NCBI GenBank assembly: GCA_963739235.1 | Contig: CAVTZY010000031.1 | Location: 15,463-79,462, forward strand | From: JAFNAG01 sp963739235 | GTDB taxonomy: Bacteria > Acidobacteriota > UBA6911 | Length of the DNA: 64,000 bases | Reading direction: 5' to 3' | Shown: one piece after another, positions 8,118 to 16,260 of the stretch | How positions within the stretch are numbered: position 1 is the first letter of the stretch | Layout of the letters: the number at the start of each line of letters is the position of its first letter | Translations under genes and position numbers: made by a program | Notes under the pieces: model-generated | Databases searched by the model: none | Seen by the model: only the letters and a program-made list of their open reading frames with translations | Told to the model about the DNA's origin: nothing

Positions 8118-9005
8118 TCAGCTCCTCCACTTTTCGTAAGGGGTTGGATCGTTGACGACTTGAGCGATCAACTCGTGCCAGGTTGGGTAACGATACCCCG
8201 TGGCATGAATGAACTTCCCCCCGATCATGCTACGATCGCAGACCTCGCCGTCATACGGCTGGATTTCCACGTCAAGATGATAAGCATCACGCAATTGGCA
8301 AAGCAACTCATGTTTGGTAATGGGCGGGCTGGTGACCTGATAAAGGCCGTGAAGCGTTGGATGGTCGGAGATCACTCTGCCGACCAGCTCGGAGATGTAG
8401 TTCGTGGTGACCCCCGAGTAGATCACCTTGCTGAATCCCCTGATCGTCTTGCTGCGTTGCGCCAGGAACCACTCCAAGAGGGATCTGAATTGAGAGAGTT
8501 CCCGCCCGATGATAGAGGTTCGCAAAGTCAATGCGTTATCGACTGAAACTTCACCCAGGTATTTGCTCTTGCCATACAAGTCCCCGGCATCAGAAGGATC
8601 CTCTTCGGTATACCGGCCTTTTTTGCCGCTGAAAACGCAATCCGTGCTGAAGTGAATCACTCGACCACCCCAGACGCGGGCGTATTCGGCCAGCTTGTGT
8701 GGCAGCAACGAGTTCAACATGATACTTGGAATGGCAGACGTGGCCTCGTCCCGTTGTTTGACGATCCCGATGCAATTGACAATGAACTCCGGTTGTAAGT
8801 TTGCCAGTGTTTGCCCCAGCGCTGGTAGGTCCATGGCATTCACCCGTTCCAGGACGCTCCCCGTCTGCAATAGGTCAATTCGGCGGTAGAACGGTTCGGC
8901 CAGGGAACCGAAGATCGTGCAACCGGTATCCGAATAACGGGTCCGCAGAATCTGAAACATCTTGTGGCCGAGCATCCCCTCCCCGCCCAAGACCAGTGCT
9001 TTCAT
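8118..9005 (-). CDS. RmlD-like UDP-4-keto-sugar reductase (WbvR/FnlB type)
   Basis: A 295-residue SDR with GGEGMLG at the N-terminus, HFSTDCVFSG and the YGKSK catalytic pair. It resembles dTDP-4-dehydrorhamnose reductase (RmlD). In the L-FucNAc pathway of Pseudomonas O11, WbjC is longer and carries a C-terminal cupin domain; in the L-RhaNAc/L-QuiNAc pathway, WbvR is a plain RmlD homologue. This protein ends without a cupin, which favours the WbvR role, but some FnlB proteins may also be short. Its ATG overlaps the stop of the upstream epimerase gene (ATGA at 9002-9005) and its end carries the ribosome-binding site of fnlA. Confidence 0.85.
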   Translation of the reverse strand: MKALVLGGEGMLGHKMFQILRTRYSDTGCTIFGSLAEPFYRRIDLLQTGSVLERVNAMDLPALGQTLANLQPEFIVNCIGIVKQRDEATSAIPSIMLNSLLPHKLAEYARVWGGRVIHFSTDCVFSGKKGRYTEEDPSDAGDLYGKSKYLGEVSVDNALTLRTSIIGRELSQFRSLLEWFLAQRSKTIRGFSKVIYSGVTTNYISELVGRVISDHPTLHGLYQVTSPPITKHELLCQLRDAYHLDVEIQPYDGEVCDRSMIGGKFIHATGYRYPTWHELIAQVVNDPTPYEKWRS

Positions 9006-9934
9006 GACCGTTTGACCTCCGCCTTGGCCCAGTCCATATATTCTCGCAGCCCTTCTGCCAGGGGGACTGCCGGCTCGAATCCAAACGCCGTTCTTGCGGC
9101 CGAGATGTCAGCGAGGCTGTGCCTGACATCCCCGGGCCGTGGTGGGCCATGGACAACCTTGGCCTTGATGCCAGCCGCCTCCTGCATCAGGTCCACCAAG
9201 TGACTAATGGTGATCCGTGTCCCGCTGCCGAGGTTGAATGCGCCACTGACGCCCCTGGCTTGGGCAGCCTTGATGTTGGCTTGGACCACGTCATGAACAT
9301 TGATAAAATCCCGGGTTTGCTCGCCATCCCCGAAGATCGTCAAGGTCTCTCCCCGCAACATCTGAAAAGCGAAGATAGGGATCACATTGCCGTAGGCGTC
9401 GTAACGCTGGTTGGGACCATACACGTTGAAGTAGCGCAGGCAGACCGCCTCAAGCCCGAACAGCTTGGAATAAACGAGGCTTTCCTTTTCCTCGCAGAGT
9501 TTTGAGCAACCATAGGGGGAGTCGGGCTCTATCGGGTGGTCCTCACTGATAGGCAGCATCTTGAGCTCGCCGAATATTCCTGCTGACGACGACACTACAA
9601 TCTTGCGCACTTTGGCGGCCCTCGCGGCCTCAAGCACTTGCAGCGTCCCGATCACATTGACCCGGGCGTCTTCCAGCGGATTGTCGATGGAGCGCTTGTT
9701 CCCGACCGAAGCGGCCAGATGAAACACAACCTCTGCACCTCGCGTGGCCAGCTCAACGCTCTTCGGGTCACGCACATCCCCTTCAATGAAATCTAATGAA
9801 TCGAGTCCATTCAGATTGTCACGGAATCCAGACAACAGATTGTCCAATACAGTTACTTTGTGCCCGGTGCCCACCAGATTCTCAGCCAGATTCGAACCGA
9901 TAAATCCCGCTCCTCCGGTTATCAGTGCTTTCAT
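9002..9934 (-). CDS. NAD-dependent UDP-sugar epimerase
   Basis: An extended SDR of 310 residues: GGAGFIGS at residues 7-14, acidic residue at the end of beta-2 (VLDN), a VSSSAGIFG serine segment and YGCSK as the YxxxK motif. It is in the UDP-glucose/UDP-GlcNAc 4-epimerase and dehydratase superfamily. The specific reaction cannot be fixed; C4 epimerisation of a UDP-hexose or UDP-N-acetylhexosamine is most likely. It sits between the hisF-like gene (55 bp) and the RmlD-like reductase (4-bp overlap), so it is cotranscribed with sugar-nucleotide genes. Confidence 0.85.
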   Translation of the reverse strand: MKALITGGAGFIGSNLAENLVGTGHKVTVLDNLLSGFRDNLNGLDSLDFIEGDVRDPKSVELATRGAEVVFHLAASVGNKRSIDNPLEDARVNVIGTLQVLEAARAAKVRKIVVSSSAGIFGELKMLPISEDHPIEPDSPYGCSKLCEEKESLVYSKLFGLEAVCLRYFNVYGPNQRYDAYGNVIPIFAFQMLRGETLTIFGDGEQTRDFINVHDVVQANIKAAQARGVSGAFNLGSGTRITISHLVDLMQEAAGIKAKVVHGPPRPGDVRHSLADISAARTAFGFEPAVPLAEGLREYMDWAKAEVKRS

Positions 9935-9989
9935 TTCTTATTCCACAAGAGTGCCGGGAGGGGGTTGTCCGGGTTGCTTTTCACAGCCT

Positions 9990-10793
9990 TTACTTCTTTT
10001 TGCCCATCTGCACAGTTGACGTTGCGGCAGCCCCGAGCAGCGCATCTTTCTCGGCACGGTTGGGGTAGTTGATCAACACGGCCCGATACTTGCCTTTAAA
10101 AACAAACAGGCTTCCCGCCGCAGCACCGATGATGCCGAACTGCTGGATCAGCCTGGAGATGTCTTCCAGGGTGCCGGCACCTCCGAGCACTGTCATGGGC
10201 AACGCAATACTATCCCTTATTGCCTTGATGAGCGCCAAATCATACCCCTTCATTACACCATCATTGTCAATCGAGTTGACAACGACTTCACCGGCACCAT
10301 GCGCTTCAATCCTTTTCGCATATTCCACGGGATCGATACCGGTCCCTTTGGTGCCGTTGTGGGTAAACAACTCATATTGAAGCCGTGGACCCGTTTTCTT
10401 GACATCCATGACCACCACGATGGTTTGGCTTCCCACTCGTCCTGCAGCATCGGAAATCAACCCTGGCGTTTCGATGGCAGCCGAGCTAATGGCAACTTTC
10501 TCCACCCCCAGGCTGATGATCTTCTGTATCTGCTCGGCCCTCTTGACGCCGCCACCGTAGCACAACGGCATGCGGCACTCGGCCGCAAGGTTCTTGATCA
10601 GGGTGTAATCAGGTTCCCGTCTTTGCACGGTCGCATCAATATCGAGCACGGCGAGTTCGTCTACTTCTTTTTCATTGAAGATCCTCACCGCATTGATCGG
10701 ATCGCCAACATATTTCGGACTGTCGAATTGAACCGTCTTGACCAGCCCGCCGTTCTTGACCAGCAGGCAGGGAATAATGCGTGATCGAAGCAT
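9990..10793 (-). CDS. hisF2: HisF-like synthase of acetamidino-sugar formation
   Basis: The ATG at 10793 is chosen (MLRSRIIPCLL), giving 267 residues; a longer open frame to 10910 overlaps hisH and lacks homology. The TIM barrel keeps GGGVK and NSIDNDGVMKGYD phosphate-binding features and an Asp in VVVMDVKKT. In true HisF the cyclase Asp-11 lies in the CLDV motif; here the residue is Leu (CLLVKNGGLVKT), as in LPS-locus HisF2 proteins, so histidine synthesis is unlikely. With HisH and WbpG it is expected to convert a UDP-N-acetyl sugar acid to an acetamidino derivative using ammonia from glutamine. It starts 2 bp after the hisH stop. Confidence 0.9.
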   Translation of the reverse strand: MLRSRIIPCLLVKNGGLVKTVQFDSPKYVGDPINAVRIFNEKEVDELAVLDIDATVQRREPDYTLIKNLAAECRMPLCYGGGVKRAEQIQKIISLGVEKVAISSAAIETPGLISDAAGRVGSQTIVVVMDVKKTGPRLQYELFTHNGTKGTGIDPVEYAKRIEAHGAGEVVVNSIDNDGVMKGYDLALIKAIRDSIALPMTVLGGAGTLEDISRLIQQFGIIGAAAGSLFVFKGKYRAVLINYPNRAEKDALLGAAATSTVQMGKKK

Positions 10794-10795
10794 GG

Positions 10796-11410
10796 TTATT
10801 GCTCTGCGAAGTTTTTCAGGAGTTGGACACCCCAATGGTGGCTCTTTTCGGGGTGGAATTGAACGCCATATACATTCCCAAAACGCACAGCAGACGCAAA
10901 CGTGCCGCAATAGTCTGTTTCGGCCAGCACGTCATCGGCCTGCCGCGGCTGAAAATAGTATGAGTGCAGGAAATAGAATCGGGGCCCCGTCTCCAGCCCC
11001 CGGAACAAGCATTCTGTCTTTCTGGGGCGAACATCGTTCCAGCCCATGTGAGGCAGATGAGTCTTCTGAGTGAAAGAGGTTTCGTCGAATTTCTTGACTT
11101 CCGCATCGATCCAGCCCAGGCCTGCCAAGACCCCCTCCTCGCTTCTCCGCGCCATCAGCTGCATTCCCACGCATATCCCCAGCACCGGACGTTTCTGCCG
11201 CAACACCAGATCATCCAGGCAATCGCGCATCCCCGACTCGATAAGGAGTGTCATGGCCCAATCGAATGCACCAACGCCTGGGAGTATGATTTTCGCGGCC
11301 TGGGCCAACTCATCCTCCTTAGTCACAACGGTGAATGGAACACCGAGTCGCTTGTAAATATTTACAAACGCATGAATATTGCCAAGGCCGTAGTTAACAA
11401 TAGCAATCAT
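10796..11410 (-). CDS. hisH2: HisH-like glutamine amidotransferase
   Basis: A 204-residue class-I glutaminase with the nucleophile elbow GICVGMQ and the His-Glu pair in GVQFHPEKSH. It supplies ammonia to the HisF-like barrel. Its ATG overlaps the wbpG stop by 4 bp and it is followed after 2 bp by hisF2, the wbpG-hisH2-hisF2 order of O-antigen loci that make amidino sugars. A role in histidine synthesis is unlikely because no other his gene is nearby and the partner HisF lacks a cyclase Asp. Confidence 0.92.
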   Translation of the reverse strand: MIAIVNYGLGNIHAFVNIYKRLGVPFTVVTKEDELAQAAKIILPGVGAFDWAMTLLIESGMRDCLDDLVLRQKRPVLGICVGMQLMARRSEEGVLAGLGWIDAEVKKFDETSFTQKTHLPHMGWNDVRPRKTECLFRGLETGPRFYFLHSYYFQPRQADDVLAETDYCGTFASAVRFGNVYGVQFHPEKSHHWGVQLLKNFAEQ

Positions 11411-12547
11411 CTTCTACCGCCGAAATCTATTCTAAGCAATCTCATTACTCTTGCACCTATTGCATAGAGGTATTCTTGCGATTCGTAGTCTTTGTAGGTC
11501 GTGTTTGGCGCGTCAAAATATCCTTTCAGTTCTTCGACCGAAATGTCAAGCTTGGTTGCCACATACTCGAATTCCTGCGTTATAGTTGCCTCATCAAGAG
11601 GCGGCCGTTTGACTTTCTCCAGCGCCTCCTCTCGTGTCATCTGTTTAGTAAGAATCATGCTGGAATAGGCGACCCTTCTCGTATCGAACCCAAATTTTTT
11701 CAGCAGCCAGTGCCCTTCATAAAATTTCGTGAATCGCGATTCATAATGCTTTTCGGCATAAGGCTGCCAACCGAATTTGTCTACAAGGAATCGGACAGCA
11801 TCCTTCTTTACATAAGGAATGTAATCTAGGGGGCGAACCAGCCGAATGCCTTTGATATAAGGCATGAAAAACTTGTGGCGCAGGATAGAACGTCGTGGGA
11901 AAGCTGACTAGAGGGCGAGTTCCAAAGCGCTTATGAATAGCTCGCAGTTGGACGAAATCAGACTGGTAGTACATCCATTCGAGGGGATAGTCGACGCACT
12001 CCGTAGCGAAATTTGCACCCGTCAAGATATACTTGACATTATGTTTCTCCGAAAACTTGTACATCGTGGCAAAGAAGGCGTGATCCTGTGGGCTATCGAT
12101 ATGGGGCACTCCAGCTTTGAAGAAGGCGAGCTGCAGGTCTCGCATCTCCGCCCAGTCGATCACTTCCGTGTACAAGTCGAGACCCAGCTTGTCGACCAAC
12201 CTTTCAATATTATTGACAGCAGCCTGCGAGTTCCATCCTGCATCCACATGAAAAACAAGGGGCCGCAGATTCCATTTCACTTTTGCCATGTAAGTAAGAT
12301 AGGAGCTATCGACCCCACCGCTCACGCCCATGATGCAGTCAAACTCCTTGCCCTCACCCCCGCGTTTTATCTTTTGCACTAAAGCTAGCAACGCCTCCTG
12401 TCCTCGTTCATCCGTATGCCAGTTCGGAAGGATATATCTGTAAAAAGTGCTGCAATGGTCGCAGACACCTTTTTCATCAAACACGATCTTTGAATCCGAC
12501 GTGTCCATGACACAGCTGACACAAATGCGGTAGGGCCTGTTCGTCAT
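11407..12547 (-). pseudogene. wbpG: N-acetyl sugar amidotransferase WbpG, one frameshift
   Basis: Two frames together give a full-length protein of about 379 residues. The first (from ATG at 12547) has paired CxxC Zn-type motifs (CVSCVMD, CDHC) and the ATP-pyrophosphatase loop VSGGVDSS. Near 11893-11900 the homologous frame moves by one extra base and continues as RRSILRHKFFMPYIKGIRLVRPLDY to the stop at 11407. No other damage is seen. WbpG activates the sugar amide for amidination with HisH2/HisF2. The break may be a sequencing error, a recent mutation or recoding (CCC directly precedes the extra base). If translated only in the first frame the protein would end at 11741. Confidence 0.88.
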
Positions 12548-12615
12548 TTTATGGCTCTCTTGTCTGTCTCAGCCAAAAACAGCCAGGGTTCTTCGGCGCA
12601 ACGGGACCACTAGCA

Positions 12616-12838
12616 TCACGCGGAGAACAGCTTGGCGCCCTGTTCAACCTGCTGGCTGAGCACGGAGTCATTGATGAGTCGCTCCAGCAAAGCGGCGATA
12701 TTTCCTGGACTACATTCAGCAATACATAGCCAGTTGGAACCGCGCAGTGAATATGCCCGTTTCAGATGGGCTGCTGCCGCACAAATACTGATTCCACACG
12801 GGTTAGAGGATTTTGCAGAGAACTTAAGAAAAGTCTCT
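12616..12838 (-). pseudogene. C-terminal fragment of a glycosyltransferase
   Basis: The minus strand here is open directly behind the stop of the next gene and reads SNPCGISICAAAAHLKRAYSLRG-type sequence followed by WLCIAE and PGNIAALLERLINDS, which looks like the last helices of a GT4 glycosyltransferase (donor-site E and C-terminal helix). It has no start codon or N-terminal domain. It is probably what remains of a glycosyltransferase after recombination. Assignment rests on pattern only. Confidence 0.5.
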
Positions 12839-13954
12839 TTACTGTAAACCGCATGTTTCCTTCAGCCTCGAATCGAGTAGCTTCATTAATCTTCCAGTGT
12901 AGGTAGCAGTGCGATAATGGACCTGCGCTGTGCGTAGATTCGCCGCCGCAATATCCGAGAGACTTTCTCCCTTGGAAACGGCATCTTTGATAGCAGCGGC
13001 CAAGCCCGATGGCGATCTTTTGGGCACTTCATAGCCATTTACACCGGCCATGAAGATATCACGTATTCCGCTGTGATTAGTCGTGATTACAACGCAACCT
13101 GATGCATACGCCTCCAGAATGCTGATTGGTTGGCCTTCGTACGCGTAGTATGTGGGAAGACAAAACACGTGCGCCTGATGAAACAATTCTTTTTTGCGTT
13201 CTCCTCGAACAACGCCGTGATAGCGAATCTGCTTTATCCCGTTCAATTTTGCCAGATAGGCATCCCTCTTTTGTTTCGATTCGAAATCGCCCGCGATGTC
13301 GATCTCAATTGATGCTTGCACCGACTCTGGCAAACTCAAATACGCCTCCAAAAGCTCCTCGTGTCCTTTCCCTGGGAGCAAATTGCTGAGGAACAGGAGT
13401 TTAAGCGATTCCACGTTTTTGAACTTTCGGTAGACATCTTCTGTTTGAATGAAGAGAAAGTCCTCCGCAAAGTTCGGCACCATGTGGATTCTATCGTTTG
13501 CGAGTATATTCCGAAAGATGTCAAGATGGCTAGGTCCGAGAACAATCACCCCGCCGACACGCTTCAAAAAGTATCTGTTCAGGCGGTGCAGTGGATGCCA
13601 CTTGTTAACCATGATCGATCTCATGCCGTTTCCACCATGGAGATGCACAATCATGCGGTTAAGGTGCCTGAGACAAACAAGGTATATGAGTAAATCCTTC
13701 AGATTTCCCGCGAACGATTCTGAGATGGTAAGATAGATGGCGTGAGCAAATGTCTTTTTACGCCATGTATCACGTAAAATCTTAAGGACTGCGACTATTC
13801 TGGAAAGAGAGCTCACGCCCTGTTTAAAATCATCCTTGCTAAGGTTGATCACTTCAACCGCATGGTGTCTCCGCAATTCGGCAAGGAACACCTCGCAAGC
13901 CTTCGACATGCCGGTTATCGGTTCTGGCAACGGACCAATGAATAAAACGTTCAT
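12839..13954 (-). CDS. Glycosyltransferase, GT4 family
   Basis: The ATG at 13954 (MNVLFIGPLPEPITGMSKA) is preferred because the GT-B N-terminal strand and glycine loop begin there; the in-frame extension to 14065 has no family character. The 371 residues include LLFLSNLLPGKGHEELLEAY in the second domain and the E-x7-E donor-site pattern in EGQPISILEAYASG. It likely adds one sugar of the O-unit at the inner face of the membrane. It lies 132 bp behind an AT-rich glycosyltransferase and is followed by a glycosyltransferase fragment. Confidence 0.87.
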   Translation of the reverse strand: MNVLFIGPLPEPITGMSKACEVFLAELRRHHAVEVINLSKDDFKQGVSSLSRIVAVLKILRDTWRKKTFAHAIYLTISESFAGNLKDLLIYLVCLRHLNRMIVHLHGGNGMRSIMVNKWHPLHRLNRYFLKRVGGVIVLGPSHLDIFRNILANDRIHMVPNFAEDFLFIQTEDVYRKFKNVESLKLLFLSNLLPGKGHEELLEAYLSLPESVQASIEIDIAGDFESKQKRDAYLAKLNGIKQIRYHGVVRGERKKELFHQAHVFCLPTYYAYEGQPISILEAYASGCVVITTNHSGIRDIFMAGVNGYEVPKRSPSGLAAAIKDAVSKGESLSDIAAANLRTAQVHYRTATYTGRLMKLLDSRLKETCGLQ

Positions 13955-14086
13955 GGAGTTTGTTCCTTTACATCCCGGCACAAAGAACAGCTGGTTCATC
14001 GCCTCGCTCAGCAAGCGGTGGCTGTTGAGCCTGCGCCACACAAAACACTTACCACTGGCAGCCACAACATACAGGGACTACGGGAG

Positions 14087-15172
14087 TCAAGTGGATAACC
14101 CCTTTTCAATAATATGATGAACTCTCCTCGCATAGGAAGGGTGGCTTAATTCGTGATACGTTTTGTAAGCATTATTCCCCATCCTTCCTAAATCCTCACT
14201 ATGATTCAATATCTCCTTTAATCTCTCTAATAGGGAACTTTCTGGATTTTTGGAATCAAACAACCATCCGTTATAATTATCTTGAATATAACTAGATTCT
14301 GGCCCATGAGCTGATATGTCATCATGAGTAAGAATCGGCAAGCTCAGTGACATGTAATGGACAATACTCAACCCGGCATTTCCCGGATAACAAGCCAGAG
14401 AGCATTCCTTCGAAATTCTCGCAATTTCACGTTGATCATAAATTTTCCCATGCCATGTGATAAATTCTAAGTTCCCATATTTATTCAGATACCTTTCCCT
14501 CAACTCTCCATCTCCAATAATGTGCAAATAAACGTCATAACCAATCGTTCTGAGGGTTTTAATAGCATCAATTAATATTTCCAATCGGGAGCCCTCCCGT
14601 ATTCTTCCTATGAAGAGAATTCCTTTTTCCTTATAGGTTTTTTGTCTGGGCGGGACGTCATAATCGTTATAGATAGTATTTTCAGCCACGAAAAGTTTTT
14701 TTGACCGGATTCCTATTTTTAGAAAAGATTCTCTGCTGAGCGACGTGTAACAGATAATGCCTTTGCACCATAATAAGATAAATGCATACATAAGGCGATA
14801 AAAAGCAAGGTTCTTCTTTTTTTTGTAAAGACCTTGGTCGTGAAGGTATAAATCGATTCCCTTCCATTTGCAGTAAAAAAGCAAAATCCATTGATTCAAA
14901 TATCTGTTACCCAACGCGCAAATGATCACCTTGGGATGTAGCTCTTTTATTAAAGAAATCATTCCCTTTTGGAATTTGATTTTCCCATCCCATAACGATT
15001 TTTCATCCAATATTACACGCTTCACATCAATATAAACTGTATCGAACCCTTGGCTGATATCATCCTTCGCTGAAGACAAAAAGAAATCATAAAGCATTGC
15101 CAGTTCTTCATAGTAATGCTTCCTATATTCAGTGCAAAAAACATCGGTAAGCAACAATCTAATTTTGTTCAC
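14087..15172 (-). CDS. AT-rich glycosyltransferase, GT4 family
   Basis: A 361-residue GT-B protein with KGILFIGRIREGSRLEIL at the start of the nucleotide-binding domain, IIGDGELRERY, and a donor-site segment around YPGNAGLSIVHYMSLSLP. Base composition is far richer in A+T than its neighbours (long A/T runs, Lys/Ile/Tyr-rich protein), so it was probably acquired separately. It is the most upstream gene left of the insertion sequences. Acceptor and donor are unknown. Confidence 0.85.
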   Translation of the reverse strand: MNKIRLLLTDVFCTEYRKHYYEELAMLYDFFLSSAKDDISQGFDTVYIDVKRVILDEKSLWDGKIKFQKGMISLIKELHPKVIICALGNRYLNQWILLFYCKWKGIDLYLHDQGLYKKKKNLAFYRLMYAFILLWCKGIICYTSLSRESFLKIGIRSKKLFVAENTIYNDYDVPPRQKTYKEKGILFIGRIREGSRLEILIDAIKTLRTIGYDVYLHIIGDGELRERYLNKYGNLEFITWHGKIYDQREIARISKECSLACYPGNAGLSIVHYMSLSLPILTHDDISAHGPESSYIQDNYNGWLFDSKNPESSLLERLKEILNHSEDLGRMGNNAYKTYHELSHPSYARRVHHIIEKGLST

Positions 15173-15250
15173 ATCTCACCTATCGCCGGTAATTGTAAGC
15201 TCCAGAGATTTCGACCTCCCGCCCCCTCAGCTCTTCCAGACTTCAAACCG

Positions 15251-15256
15251 GGATTT
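15251..15256. repeat. Left target-site duplication of the 2.9-kb insertion sequence
   Basis: GGATTT directly left of the terminal repeat, repeated at 18181-18186 directly right of the other end. Confidence 0.75.
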
Positions 15257-15279
15257 CCTACAGCGTCAAAAGTTGGTTG
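15257..15279 (+). repeat. Left terminal inverted repeat
   Basis: Begins CCTACAGCGTCAAAAGTTGG and pairs with 18158-18180 at 21 of 23 positions, reading inward. Confidence 0.85.
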
Positions 15280-15524
15280 TGCCTCTGTAACTAGTTGATT
15301 CAAGGACATTTGGCGGCGCATCAAAACACCCGGTGAGTCGTAACTGTTCCATCGCAGCTTCGCGCTGGTGTTCTCCCCGTTCTCCTTCGTGATTGATTTG
15401 CAGCATCATCCTTCTCGCGACAACCCGCATGAATACTGGGCCTTCGAGTGGTCTGGCCGTTTCGACATGTCCCGGCTTGGCCGCGTGACCACAGGCTGGG
15501 CAGTCATTAGTGTCTCCAGAATGT

Positions 15525-15574
15525 GGAACAATTACGAGTCATGTTATATAATCGATCGTAATTGTTCCAGGAGG
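15525..15574 (+). promoter_or_regulatory. IS promoter inside a 13-bp inverted repeat, with ribosome-binding site
   Basis: GGAACAATTACGA (15525-15537) and TCGTAATTGTTCC (15556-15568) are perfect complements. The -10 box TATAAT lies at 15547-15552 in the loop; a weak -35 (TGGAAC) is 17 bp upstream. AGGAGG at 15569-15574 follows the second arm and serves the ATG at 15579. A transcript from this promoter lacks the first arm, while read-through RNA from outside would fold the hairpin against the ribosome site. An operator for the element's own protein is an alternative reading. Confidence 0.65.
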
Positions 15575-15578
15575 CGCT

Positions 15579-16259
15579 ATGACTTCAAAGATCCAGCCCC
15601 TTTCCCGGCTCAATCAGCTCTTCCGGCGCAAGCGGGCCGCGCTGCTCGACGACCTGCGCCAGGCGCTGGGCACCAGGTCGCGCACGAGCATTTTCCGGAT
15701 ATTGAAGGCCGTCGGATACTTCACCAGCTACAGCCACGCCGGACGCTACTATACCTTGCGCCGCATCCCGAAGTTCGACCGGTGGGGCCTGTGGGCCTGG
15801 CGCGGTATCGGGTTCTCTTCCCGCGGCACGCTGCGTGCCACGGCGGTGTTTCTGGTCGAGGAGTCGGCGGTCGGGCAAACACACGAAGAACTGCAGCAAC
15901 GGCTCGGACTGCGCATCTACGACACGGTGCGGAGCCTGGTCGCGGATGGGGCAATCAGCCGCGAACGCTTCGAGGATGTTTACCTCTACTTGAGCGCGGA
16001 TCCGAAGAAGGCCGCCGTTCAGATGGCGGCGCGGCGGGAACTTCATGCCGCCGTTGTCGCCCGGCCAGCAGACCCGTTGCTGGTGATCGACGTGCTGGTA
16101 CGTGTCATTCATCACCCGCGGGACGATGCCGCGACGATCGCTGCGCAATTGCAGTCGGCCGGGCGTTCTGTGACGCCCGCTCAAGTCGAGGGAATCCTTC
16201 ATGCTTACGGCGTAAAAAAAACGGCGGTCCGGTCACCCTCGCTCAGGTCGCAAGCCTGA
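15579..16259 (+). CDS. IS protein OrfA (probable DNA-binding, N-terminal part of transposase)
   Basis: A basic protein of 226 residues with two likely helix-turn-helix regions (about residues 10-45, with SRTSIFRILKAVGY, and about 100-130, QTHEELQQRLGLRIYDTVRSLV). It has no recognised catalytic motif. AGGAGG lies four bases before the ATG. Codons 212-214 are gta aaa aaa, at a classical A AAA AAA heptamer (16214-16220); a -1 slip there joins it to orfB, predicting an 855-residue fusion. Without slippage it ends 13 codons later at tga 16257-16259. Confidence 0.75.
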   Translation: MTSKIQPLSRLNQLFRRKRAALLDDLRQALGTRSRTSIFRILKAVGYFTSYSHAGRYYTLRRIPKFDRWGLWAWRGIGFSSRGTLRATAVFLVEESAVGQTHEELQQRLGLRIYDTVRSLVADGAISRERFEDVYLYLSADPKKAAVQMAARRELHAAVVARPADPLLVIDVLVRVIHHPRDDAATIAAQLQSAGRSVTPAQVEGILHAYGVKKTAVRSPSLRSQA

Positions 16260-16260
16260 G
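16214..16260 (+). promoter_or_regulatory. Putative -1 frameshift (or transcriptional slippage) site
   Basis: Eight A's at 16214-16221 in the orfA frame gta aaa aaa acg. Slipping by -1 continues as aac ggc ggt in the orfB frame. A small 6-bp stem (CTCAGG 16242-16247, CCTGAG 16255-16260) lies downstream and overlaps the orfA stop; its distance (21 nt) is longer than usual for a stimulator. Confidence 0.65.

Noticed and set aside
9990..11410. Histidine biosynthesis genes hisH/hisF
   Set aside because: HisF lacks the Asp of CLDV, no other his genes are present, and wbpG is adjacent; the amidino-sugar role fits better.
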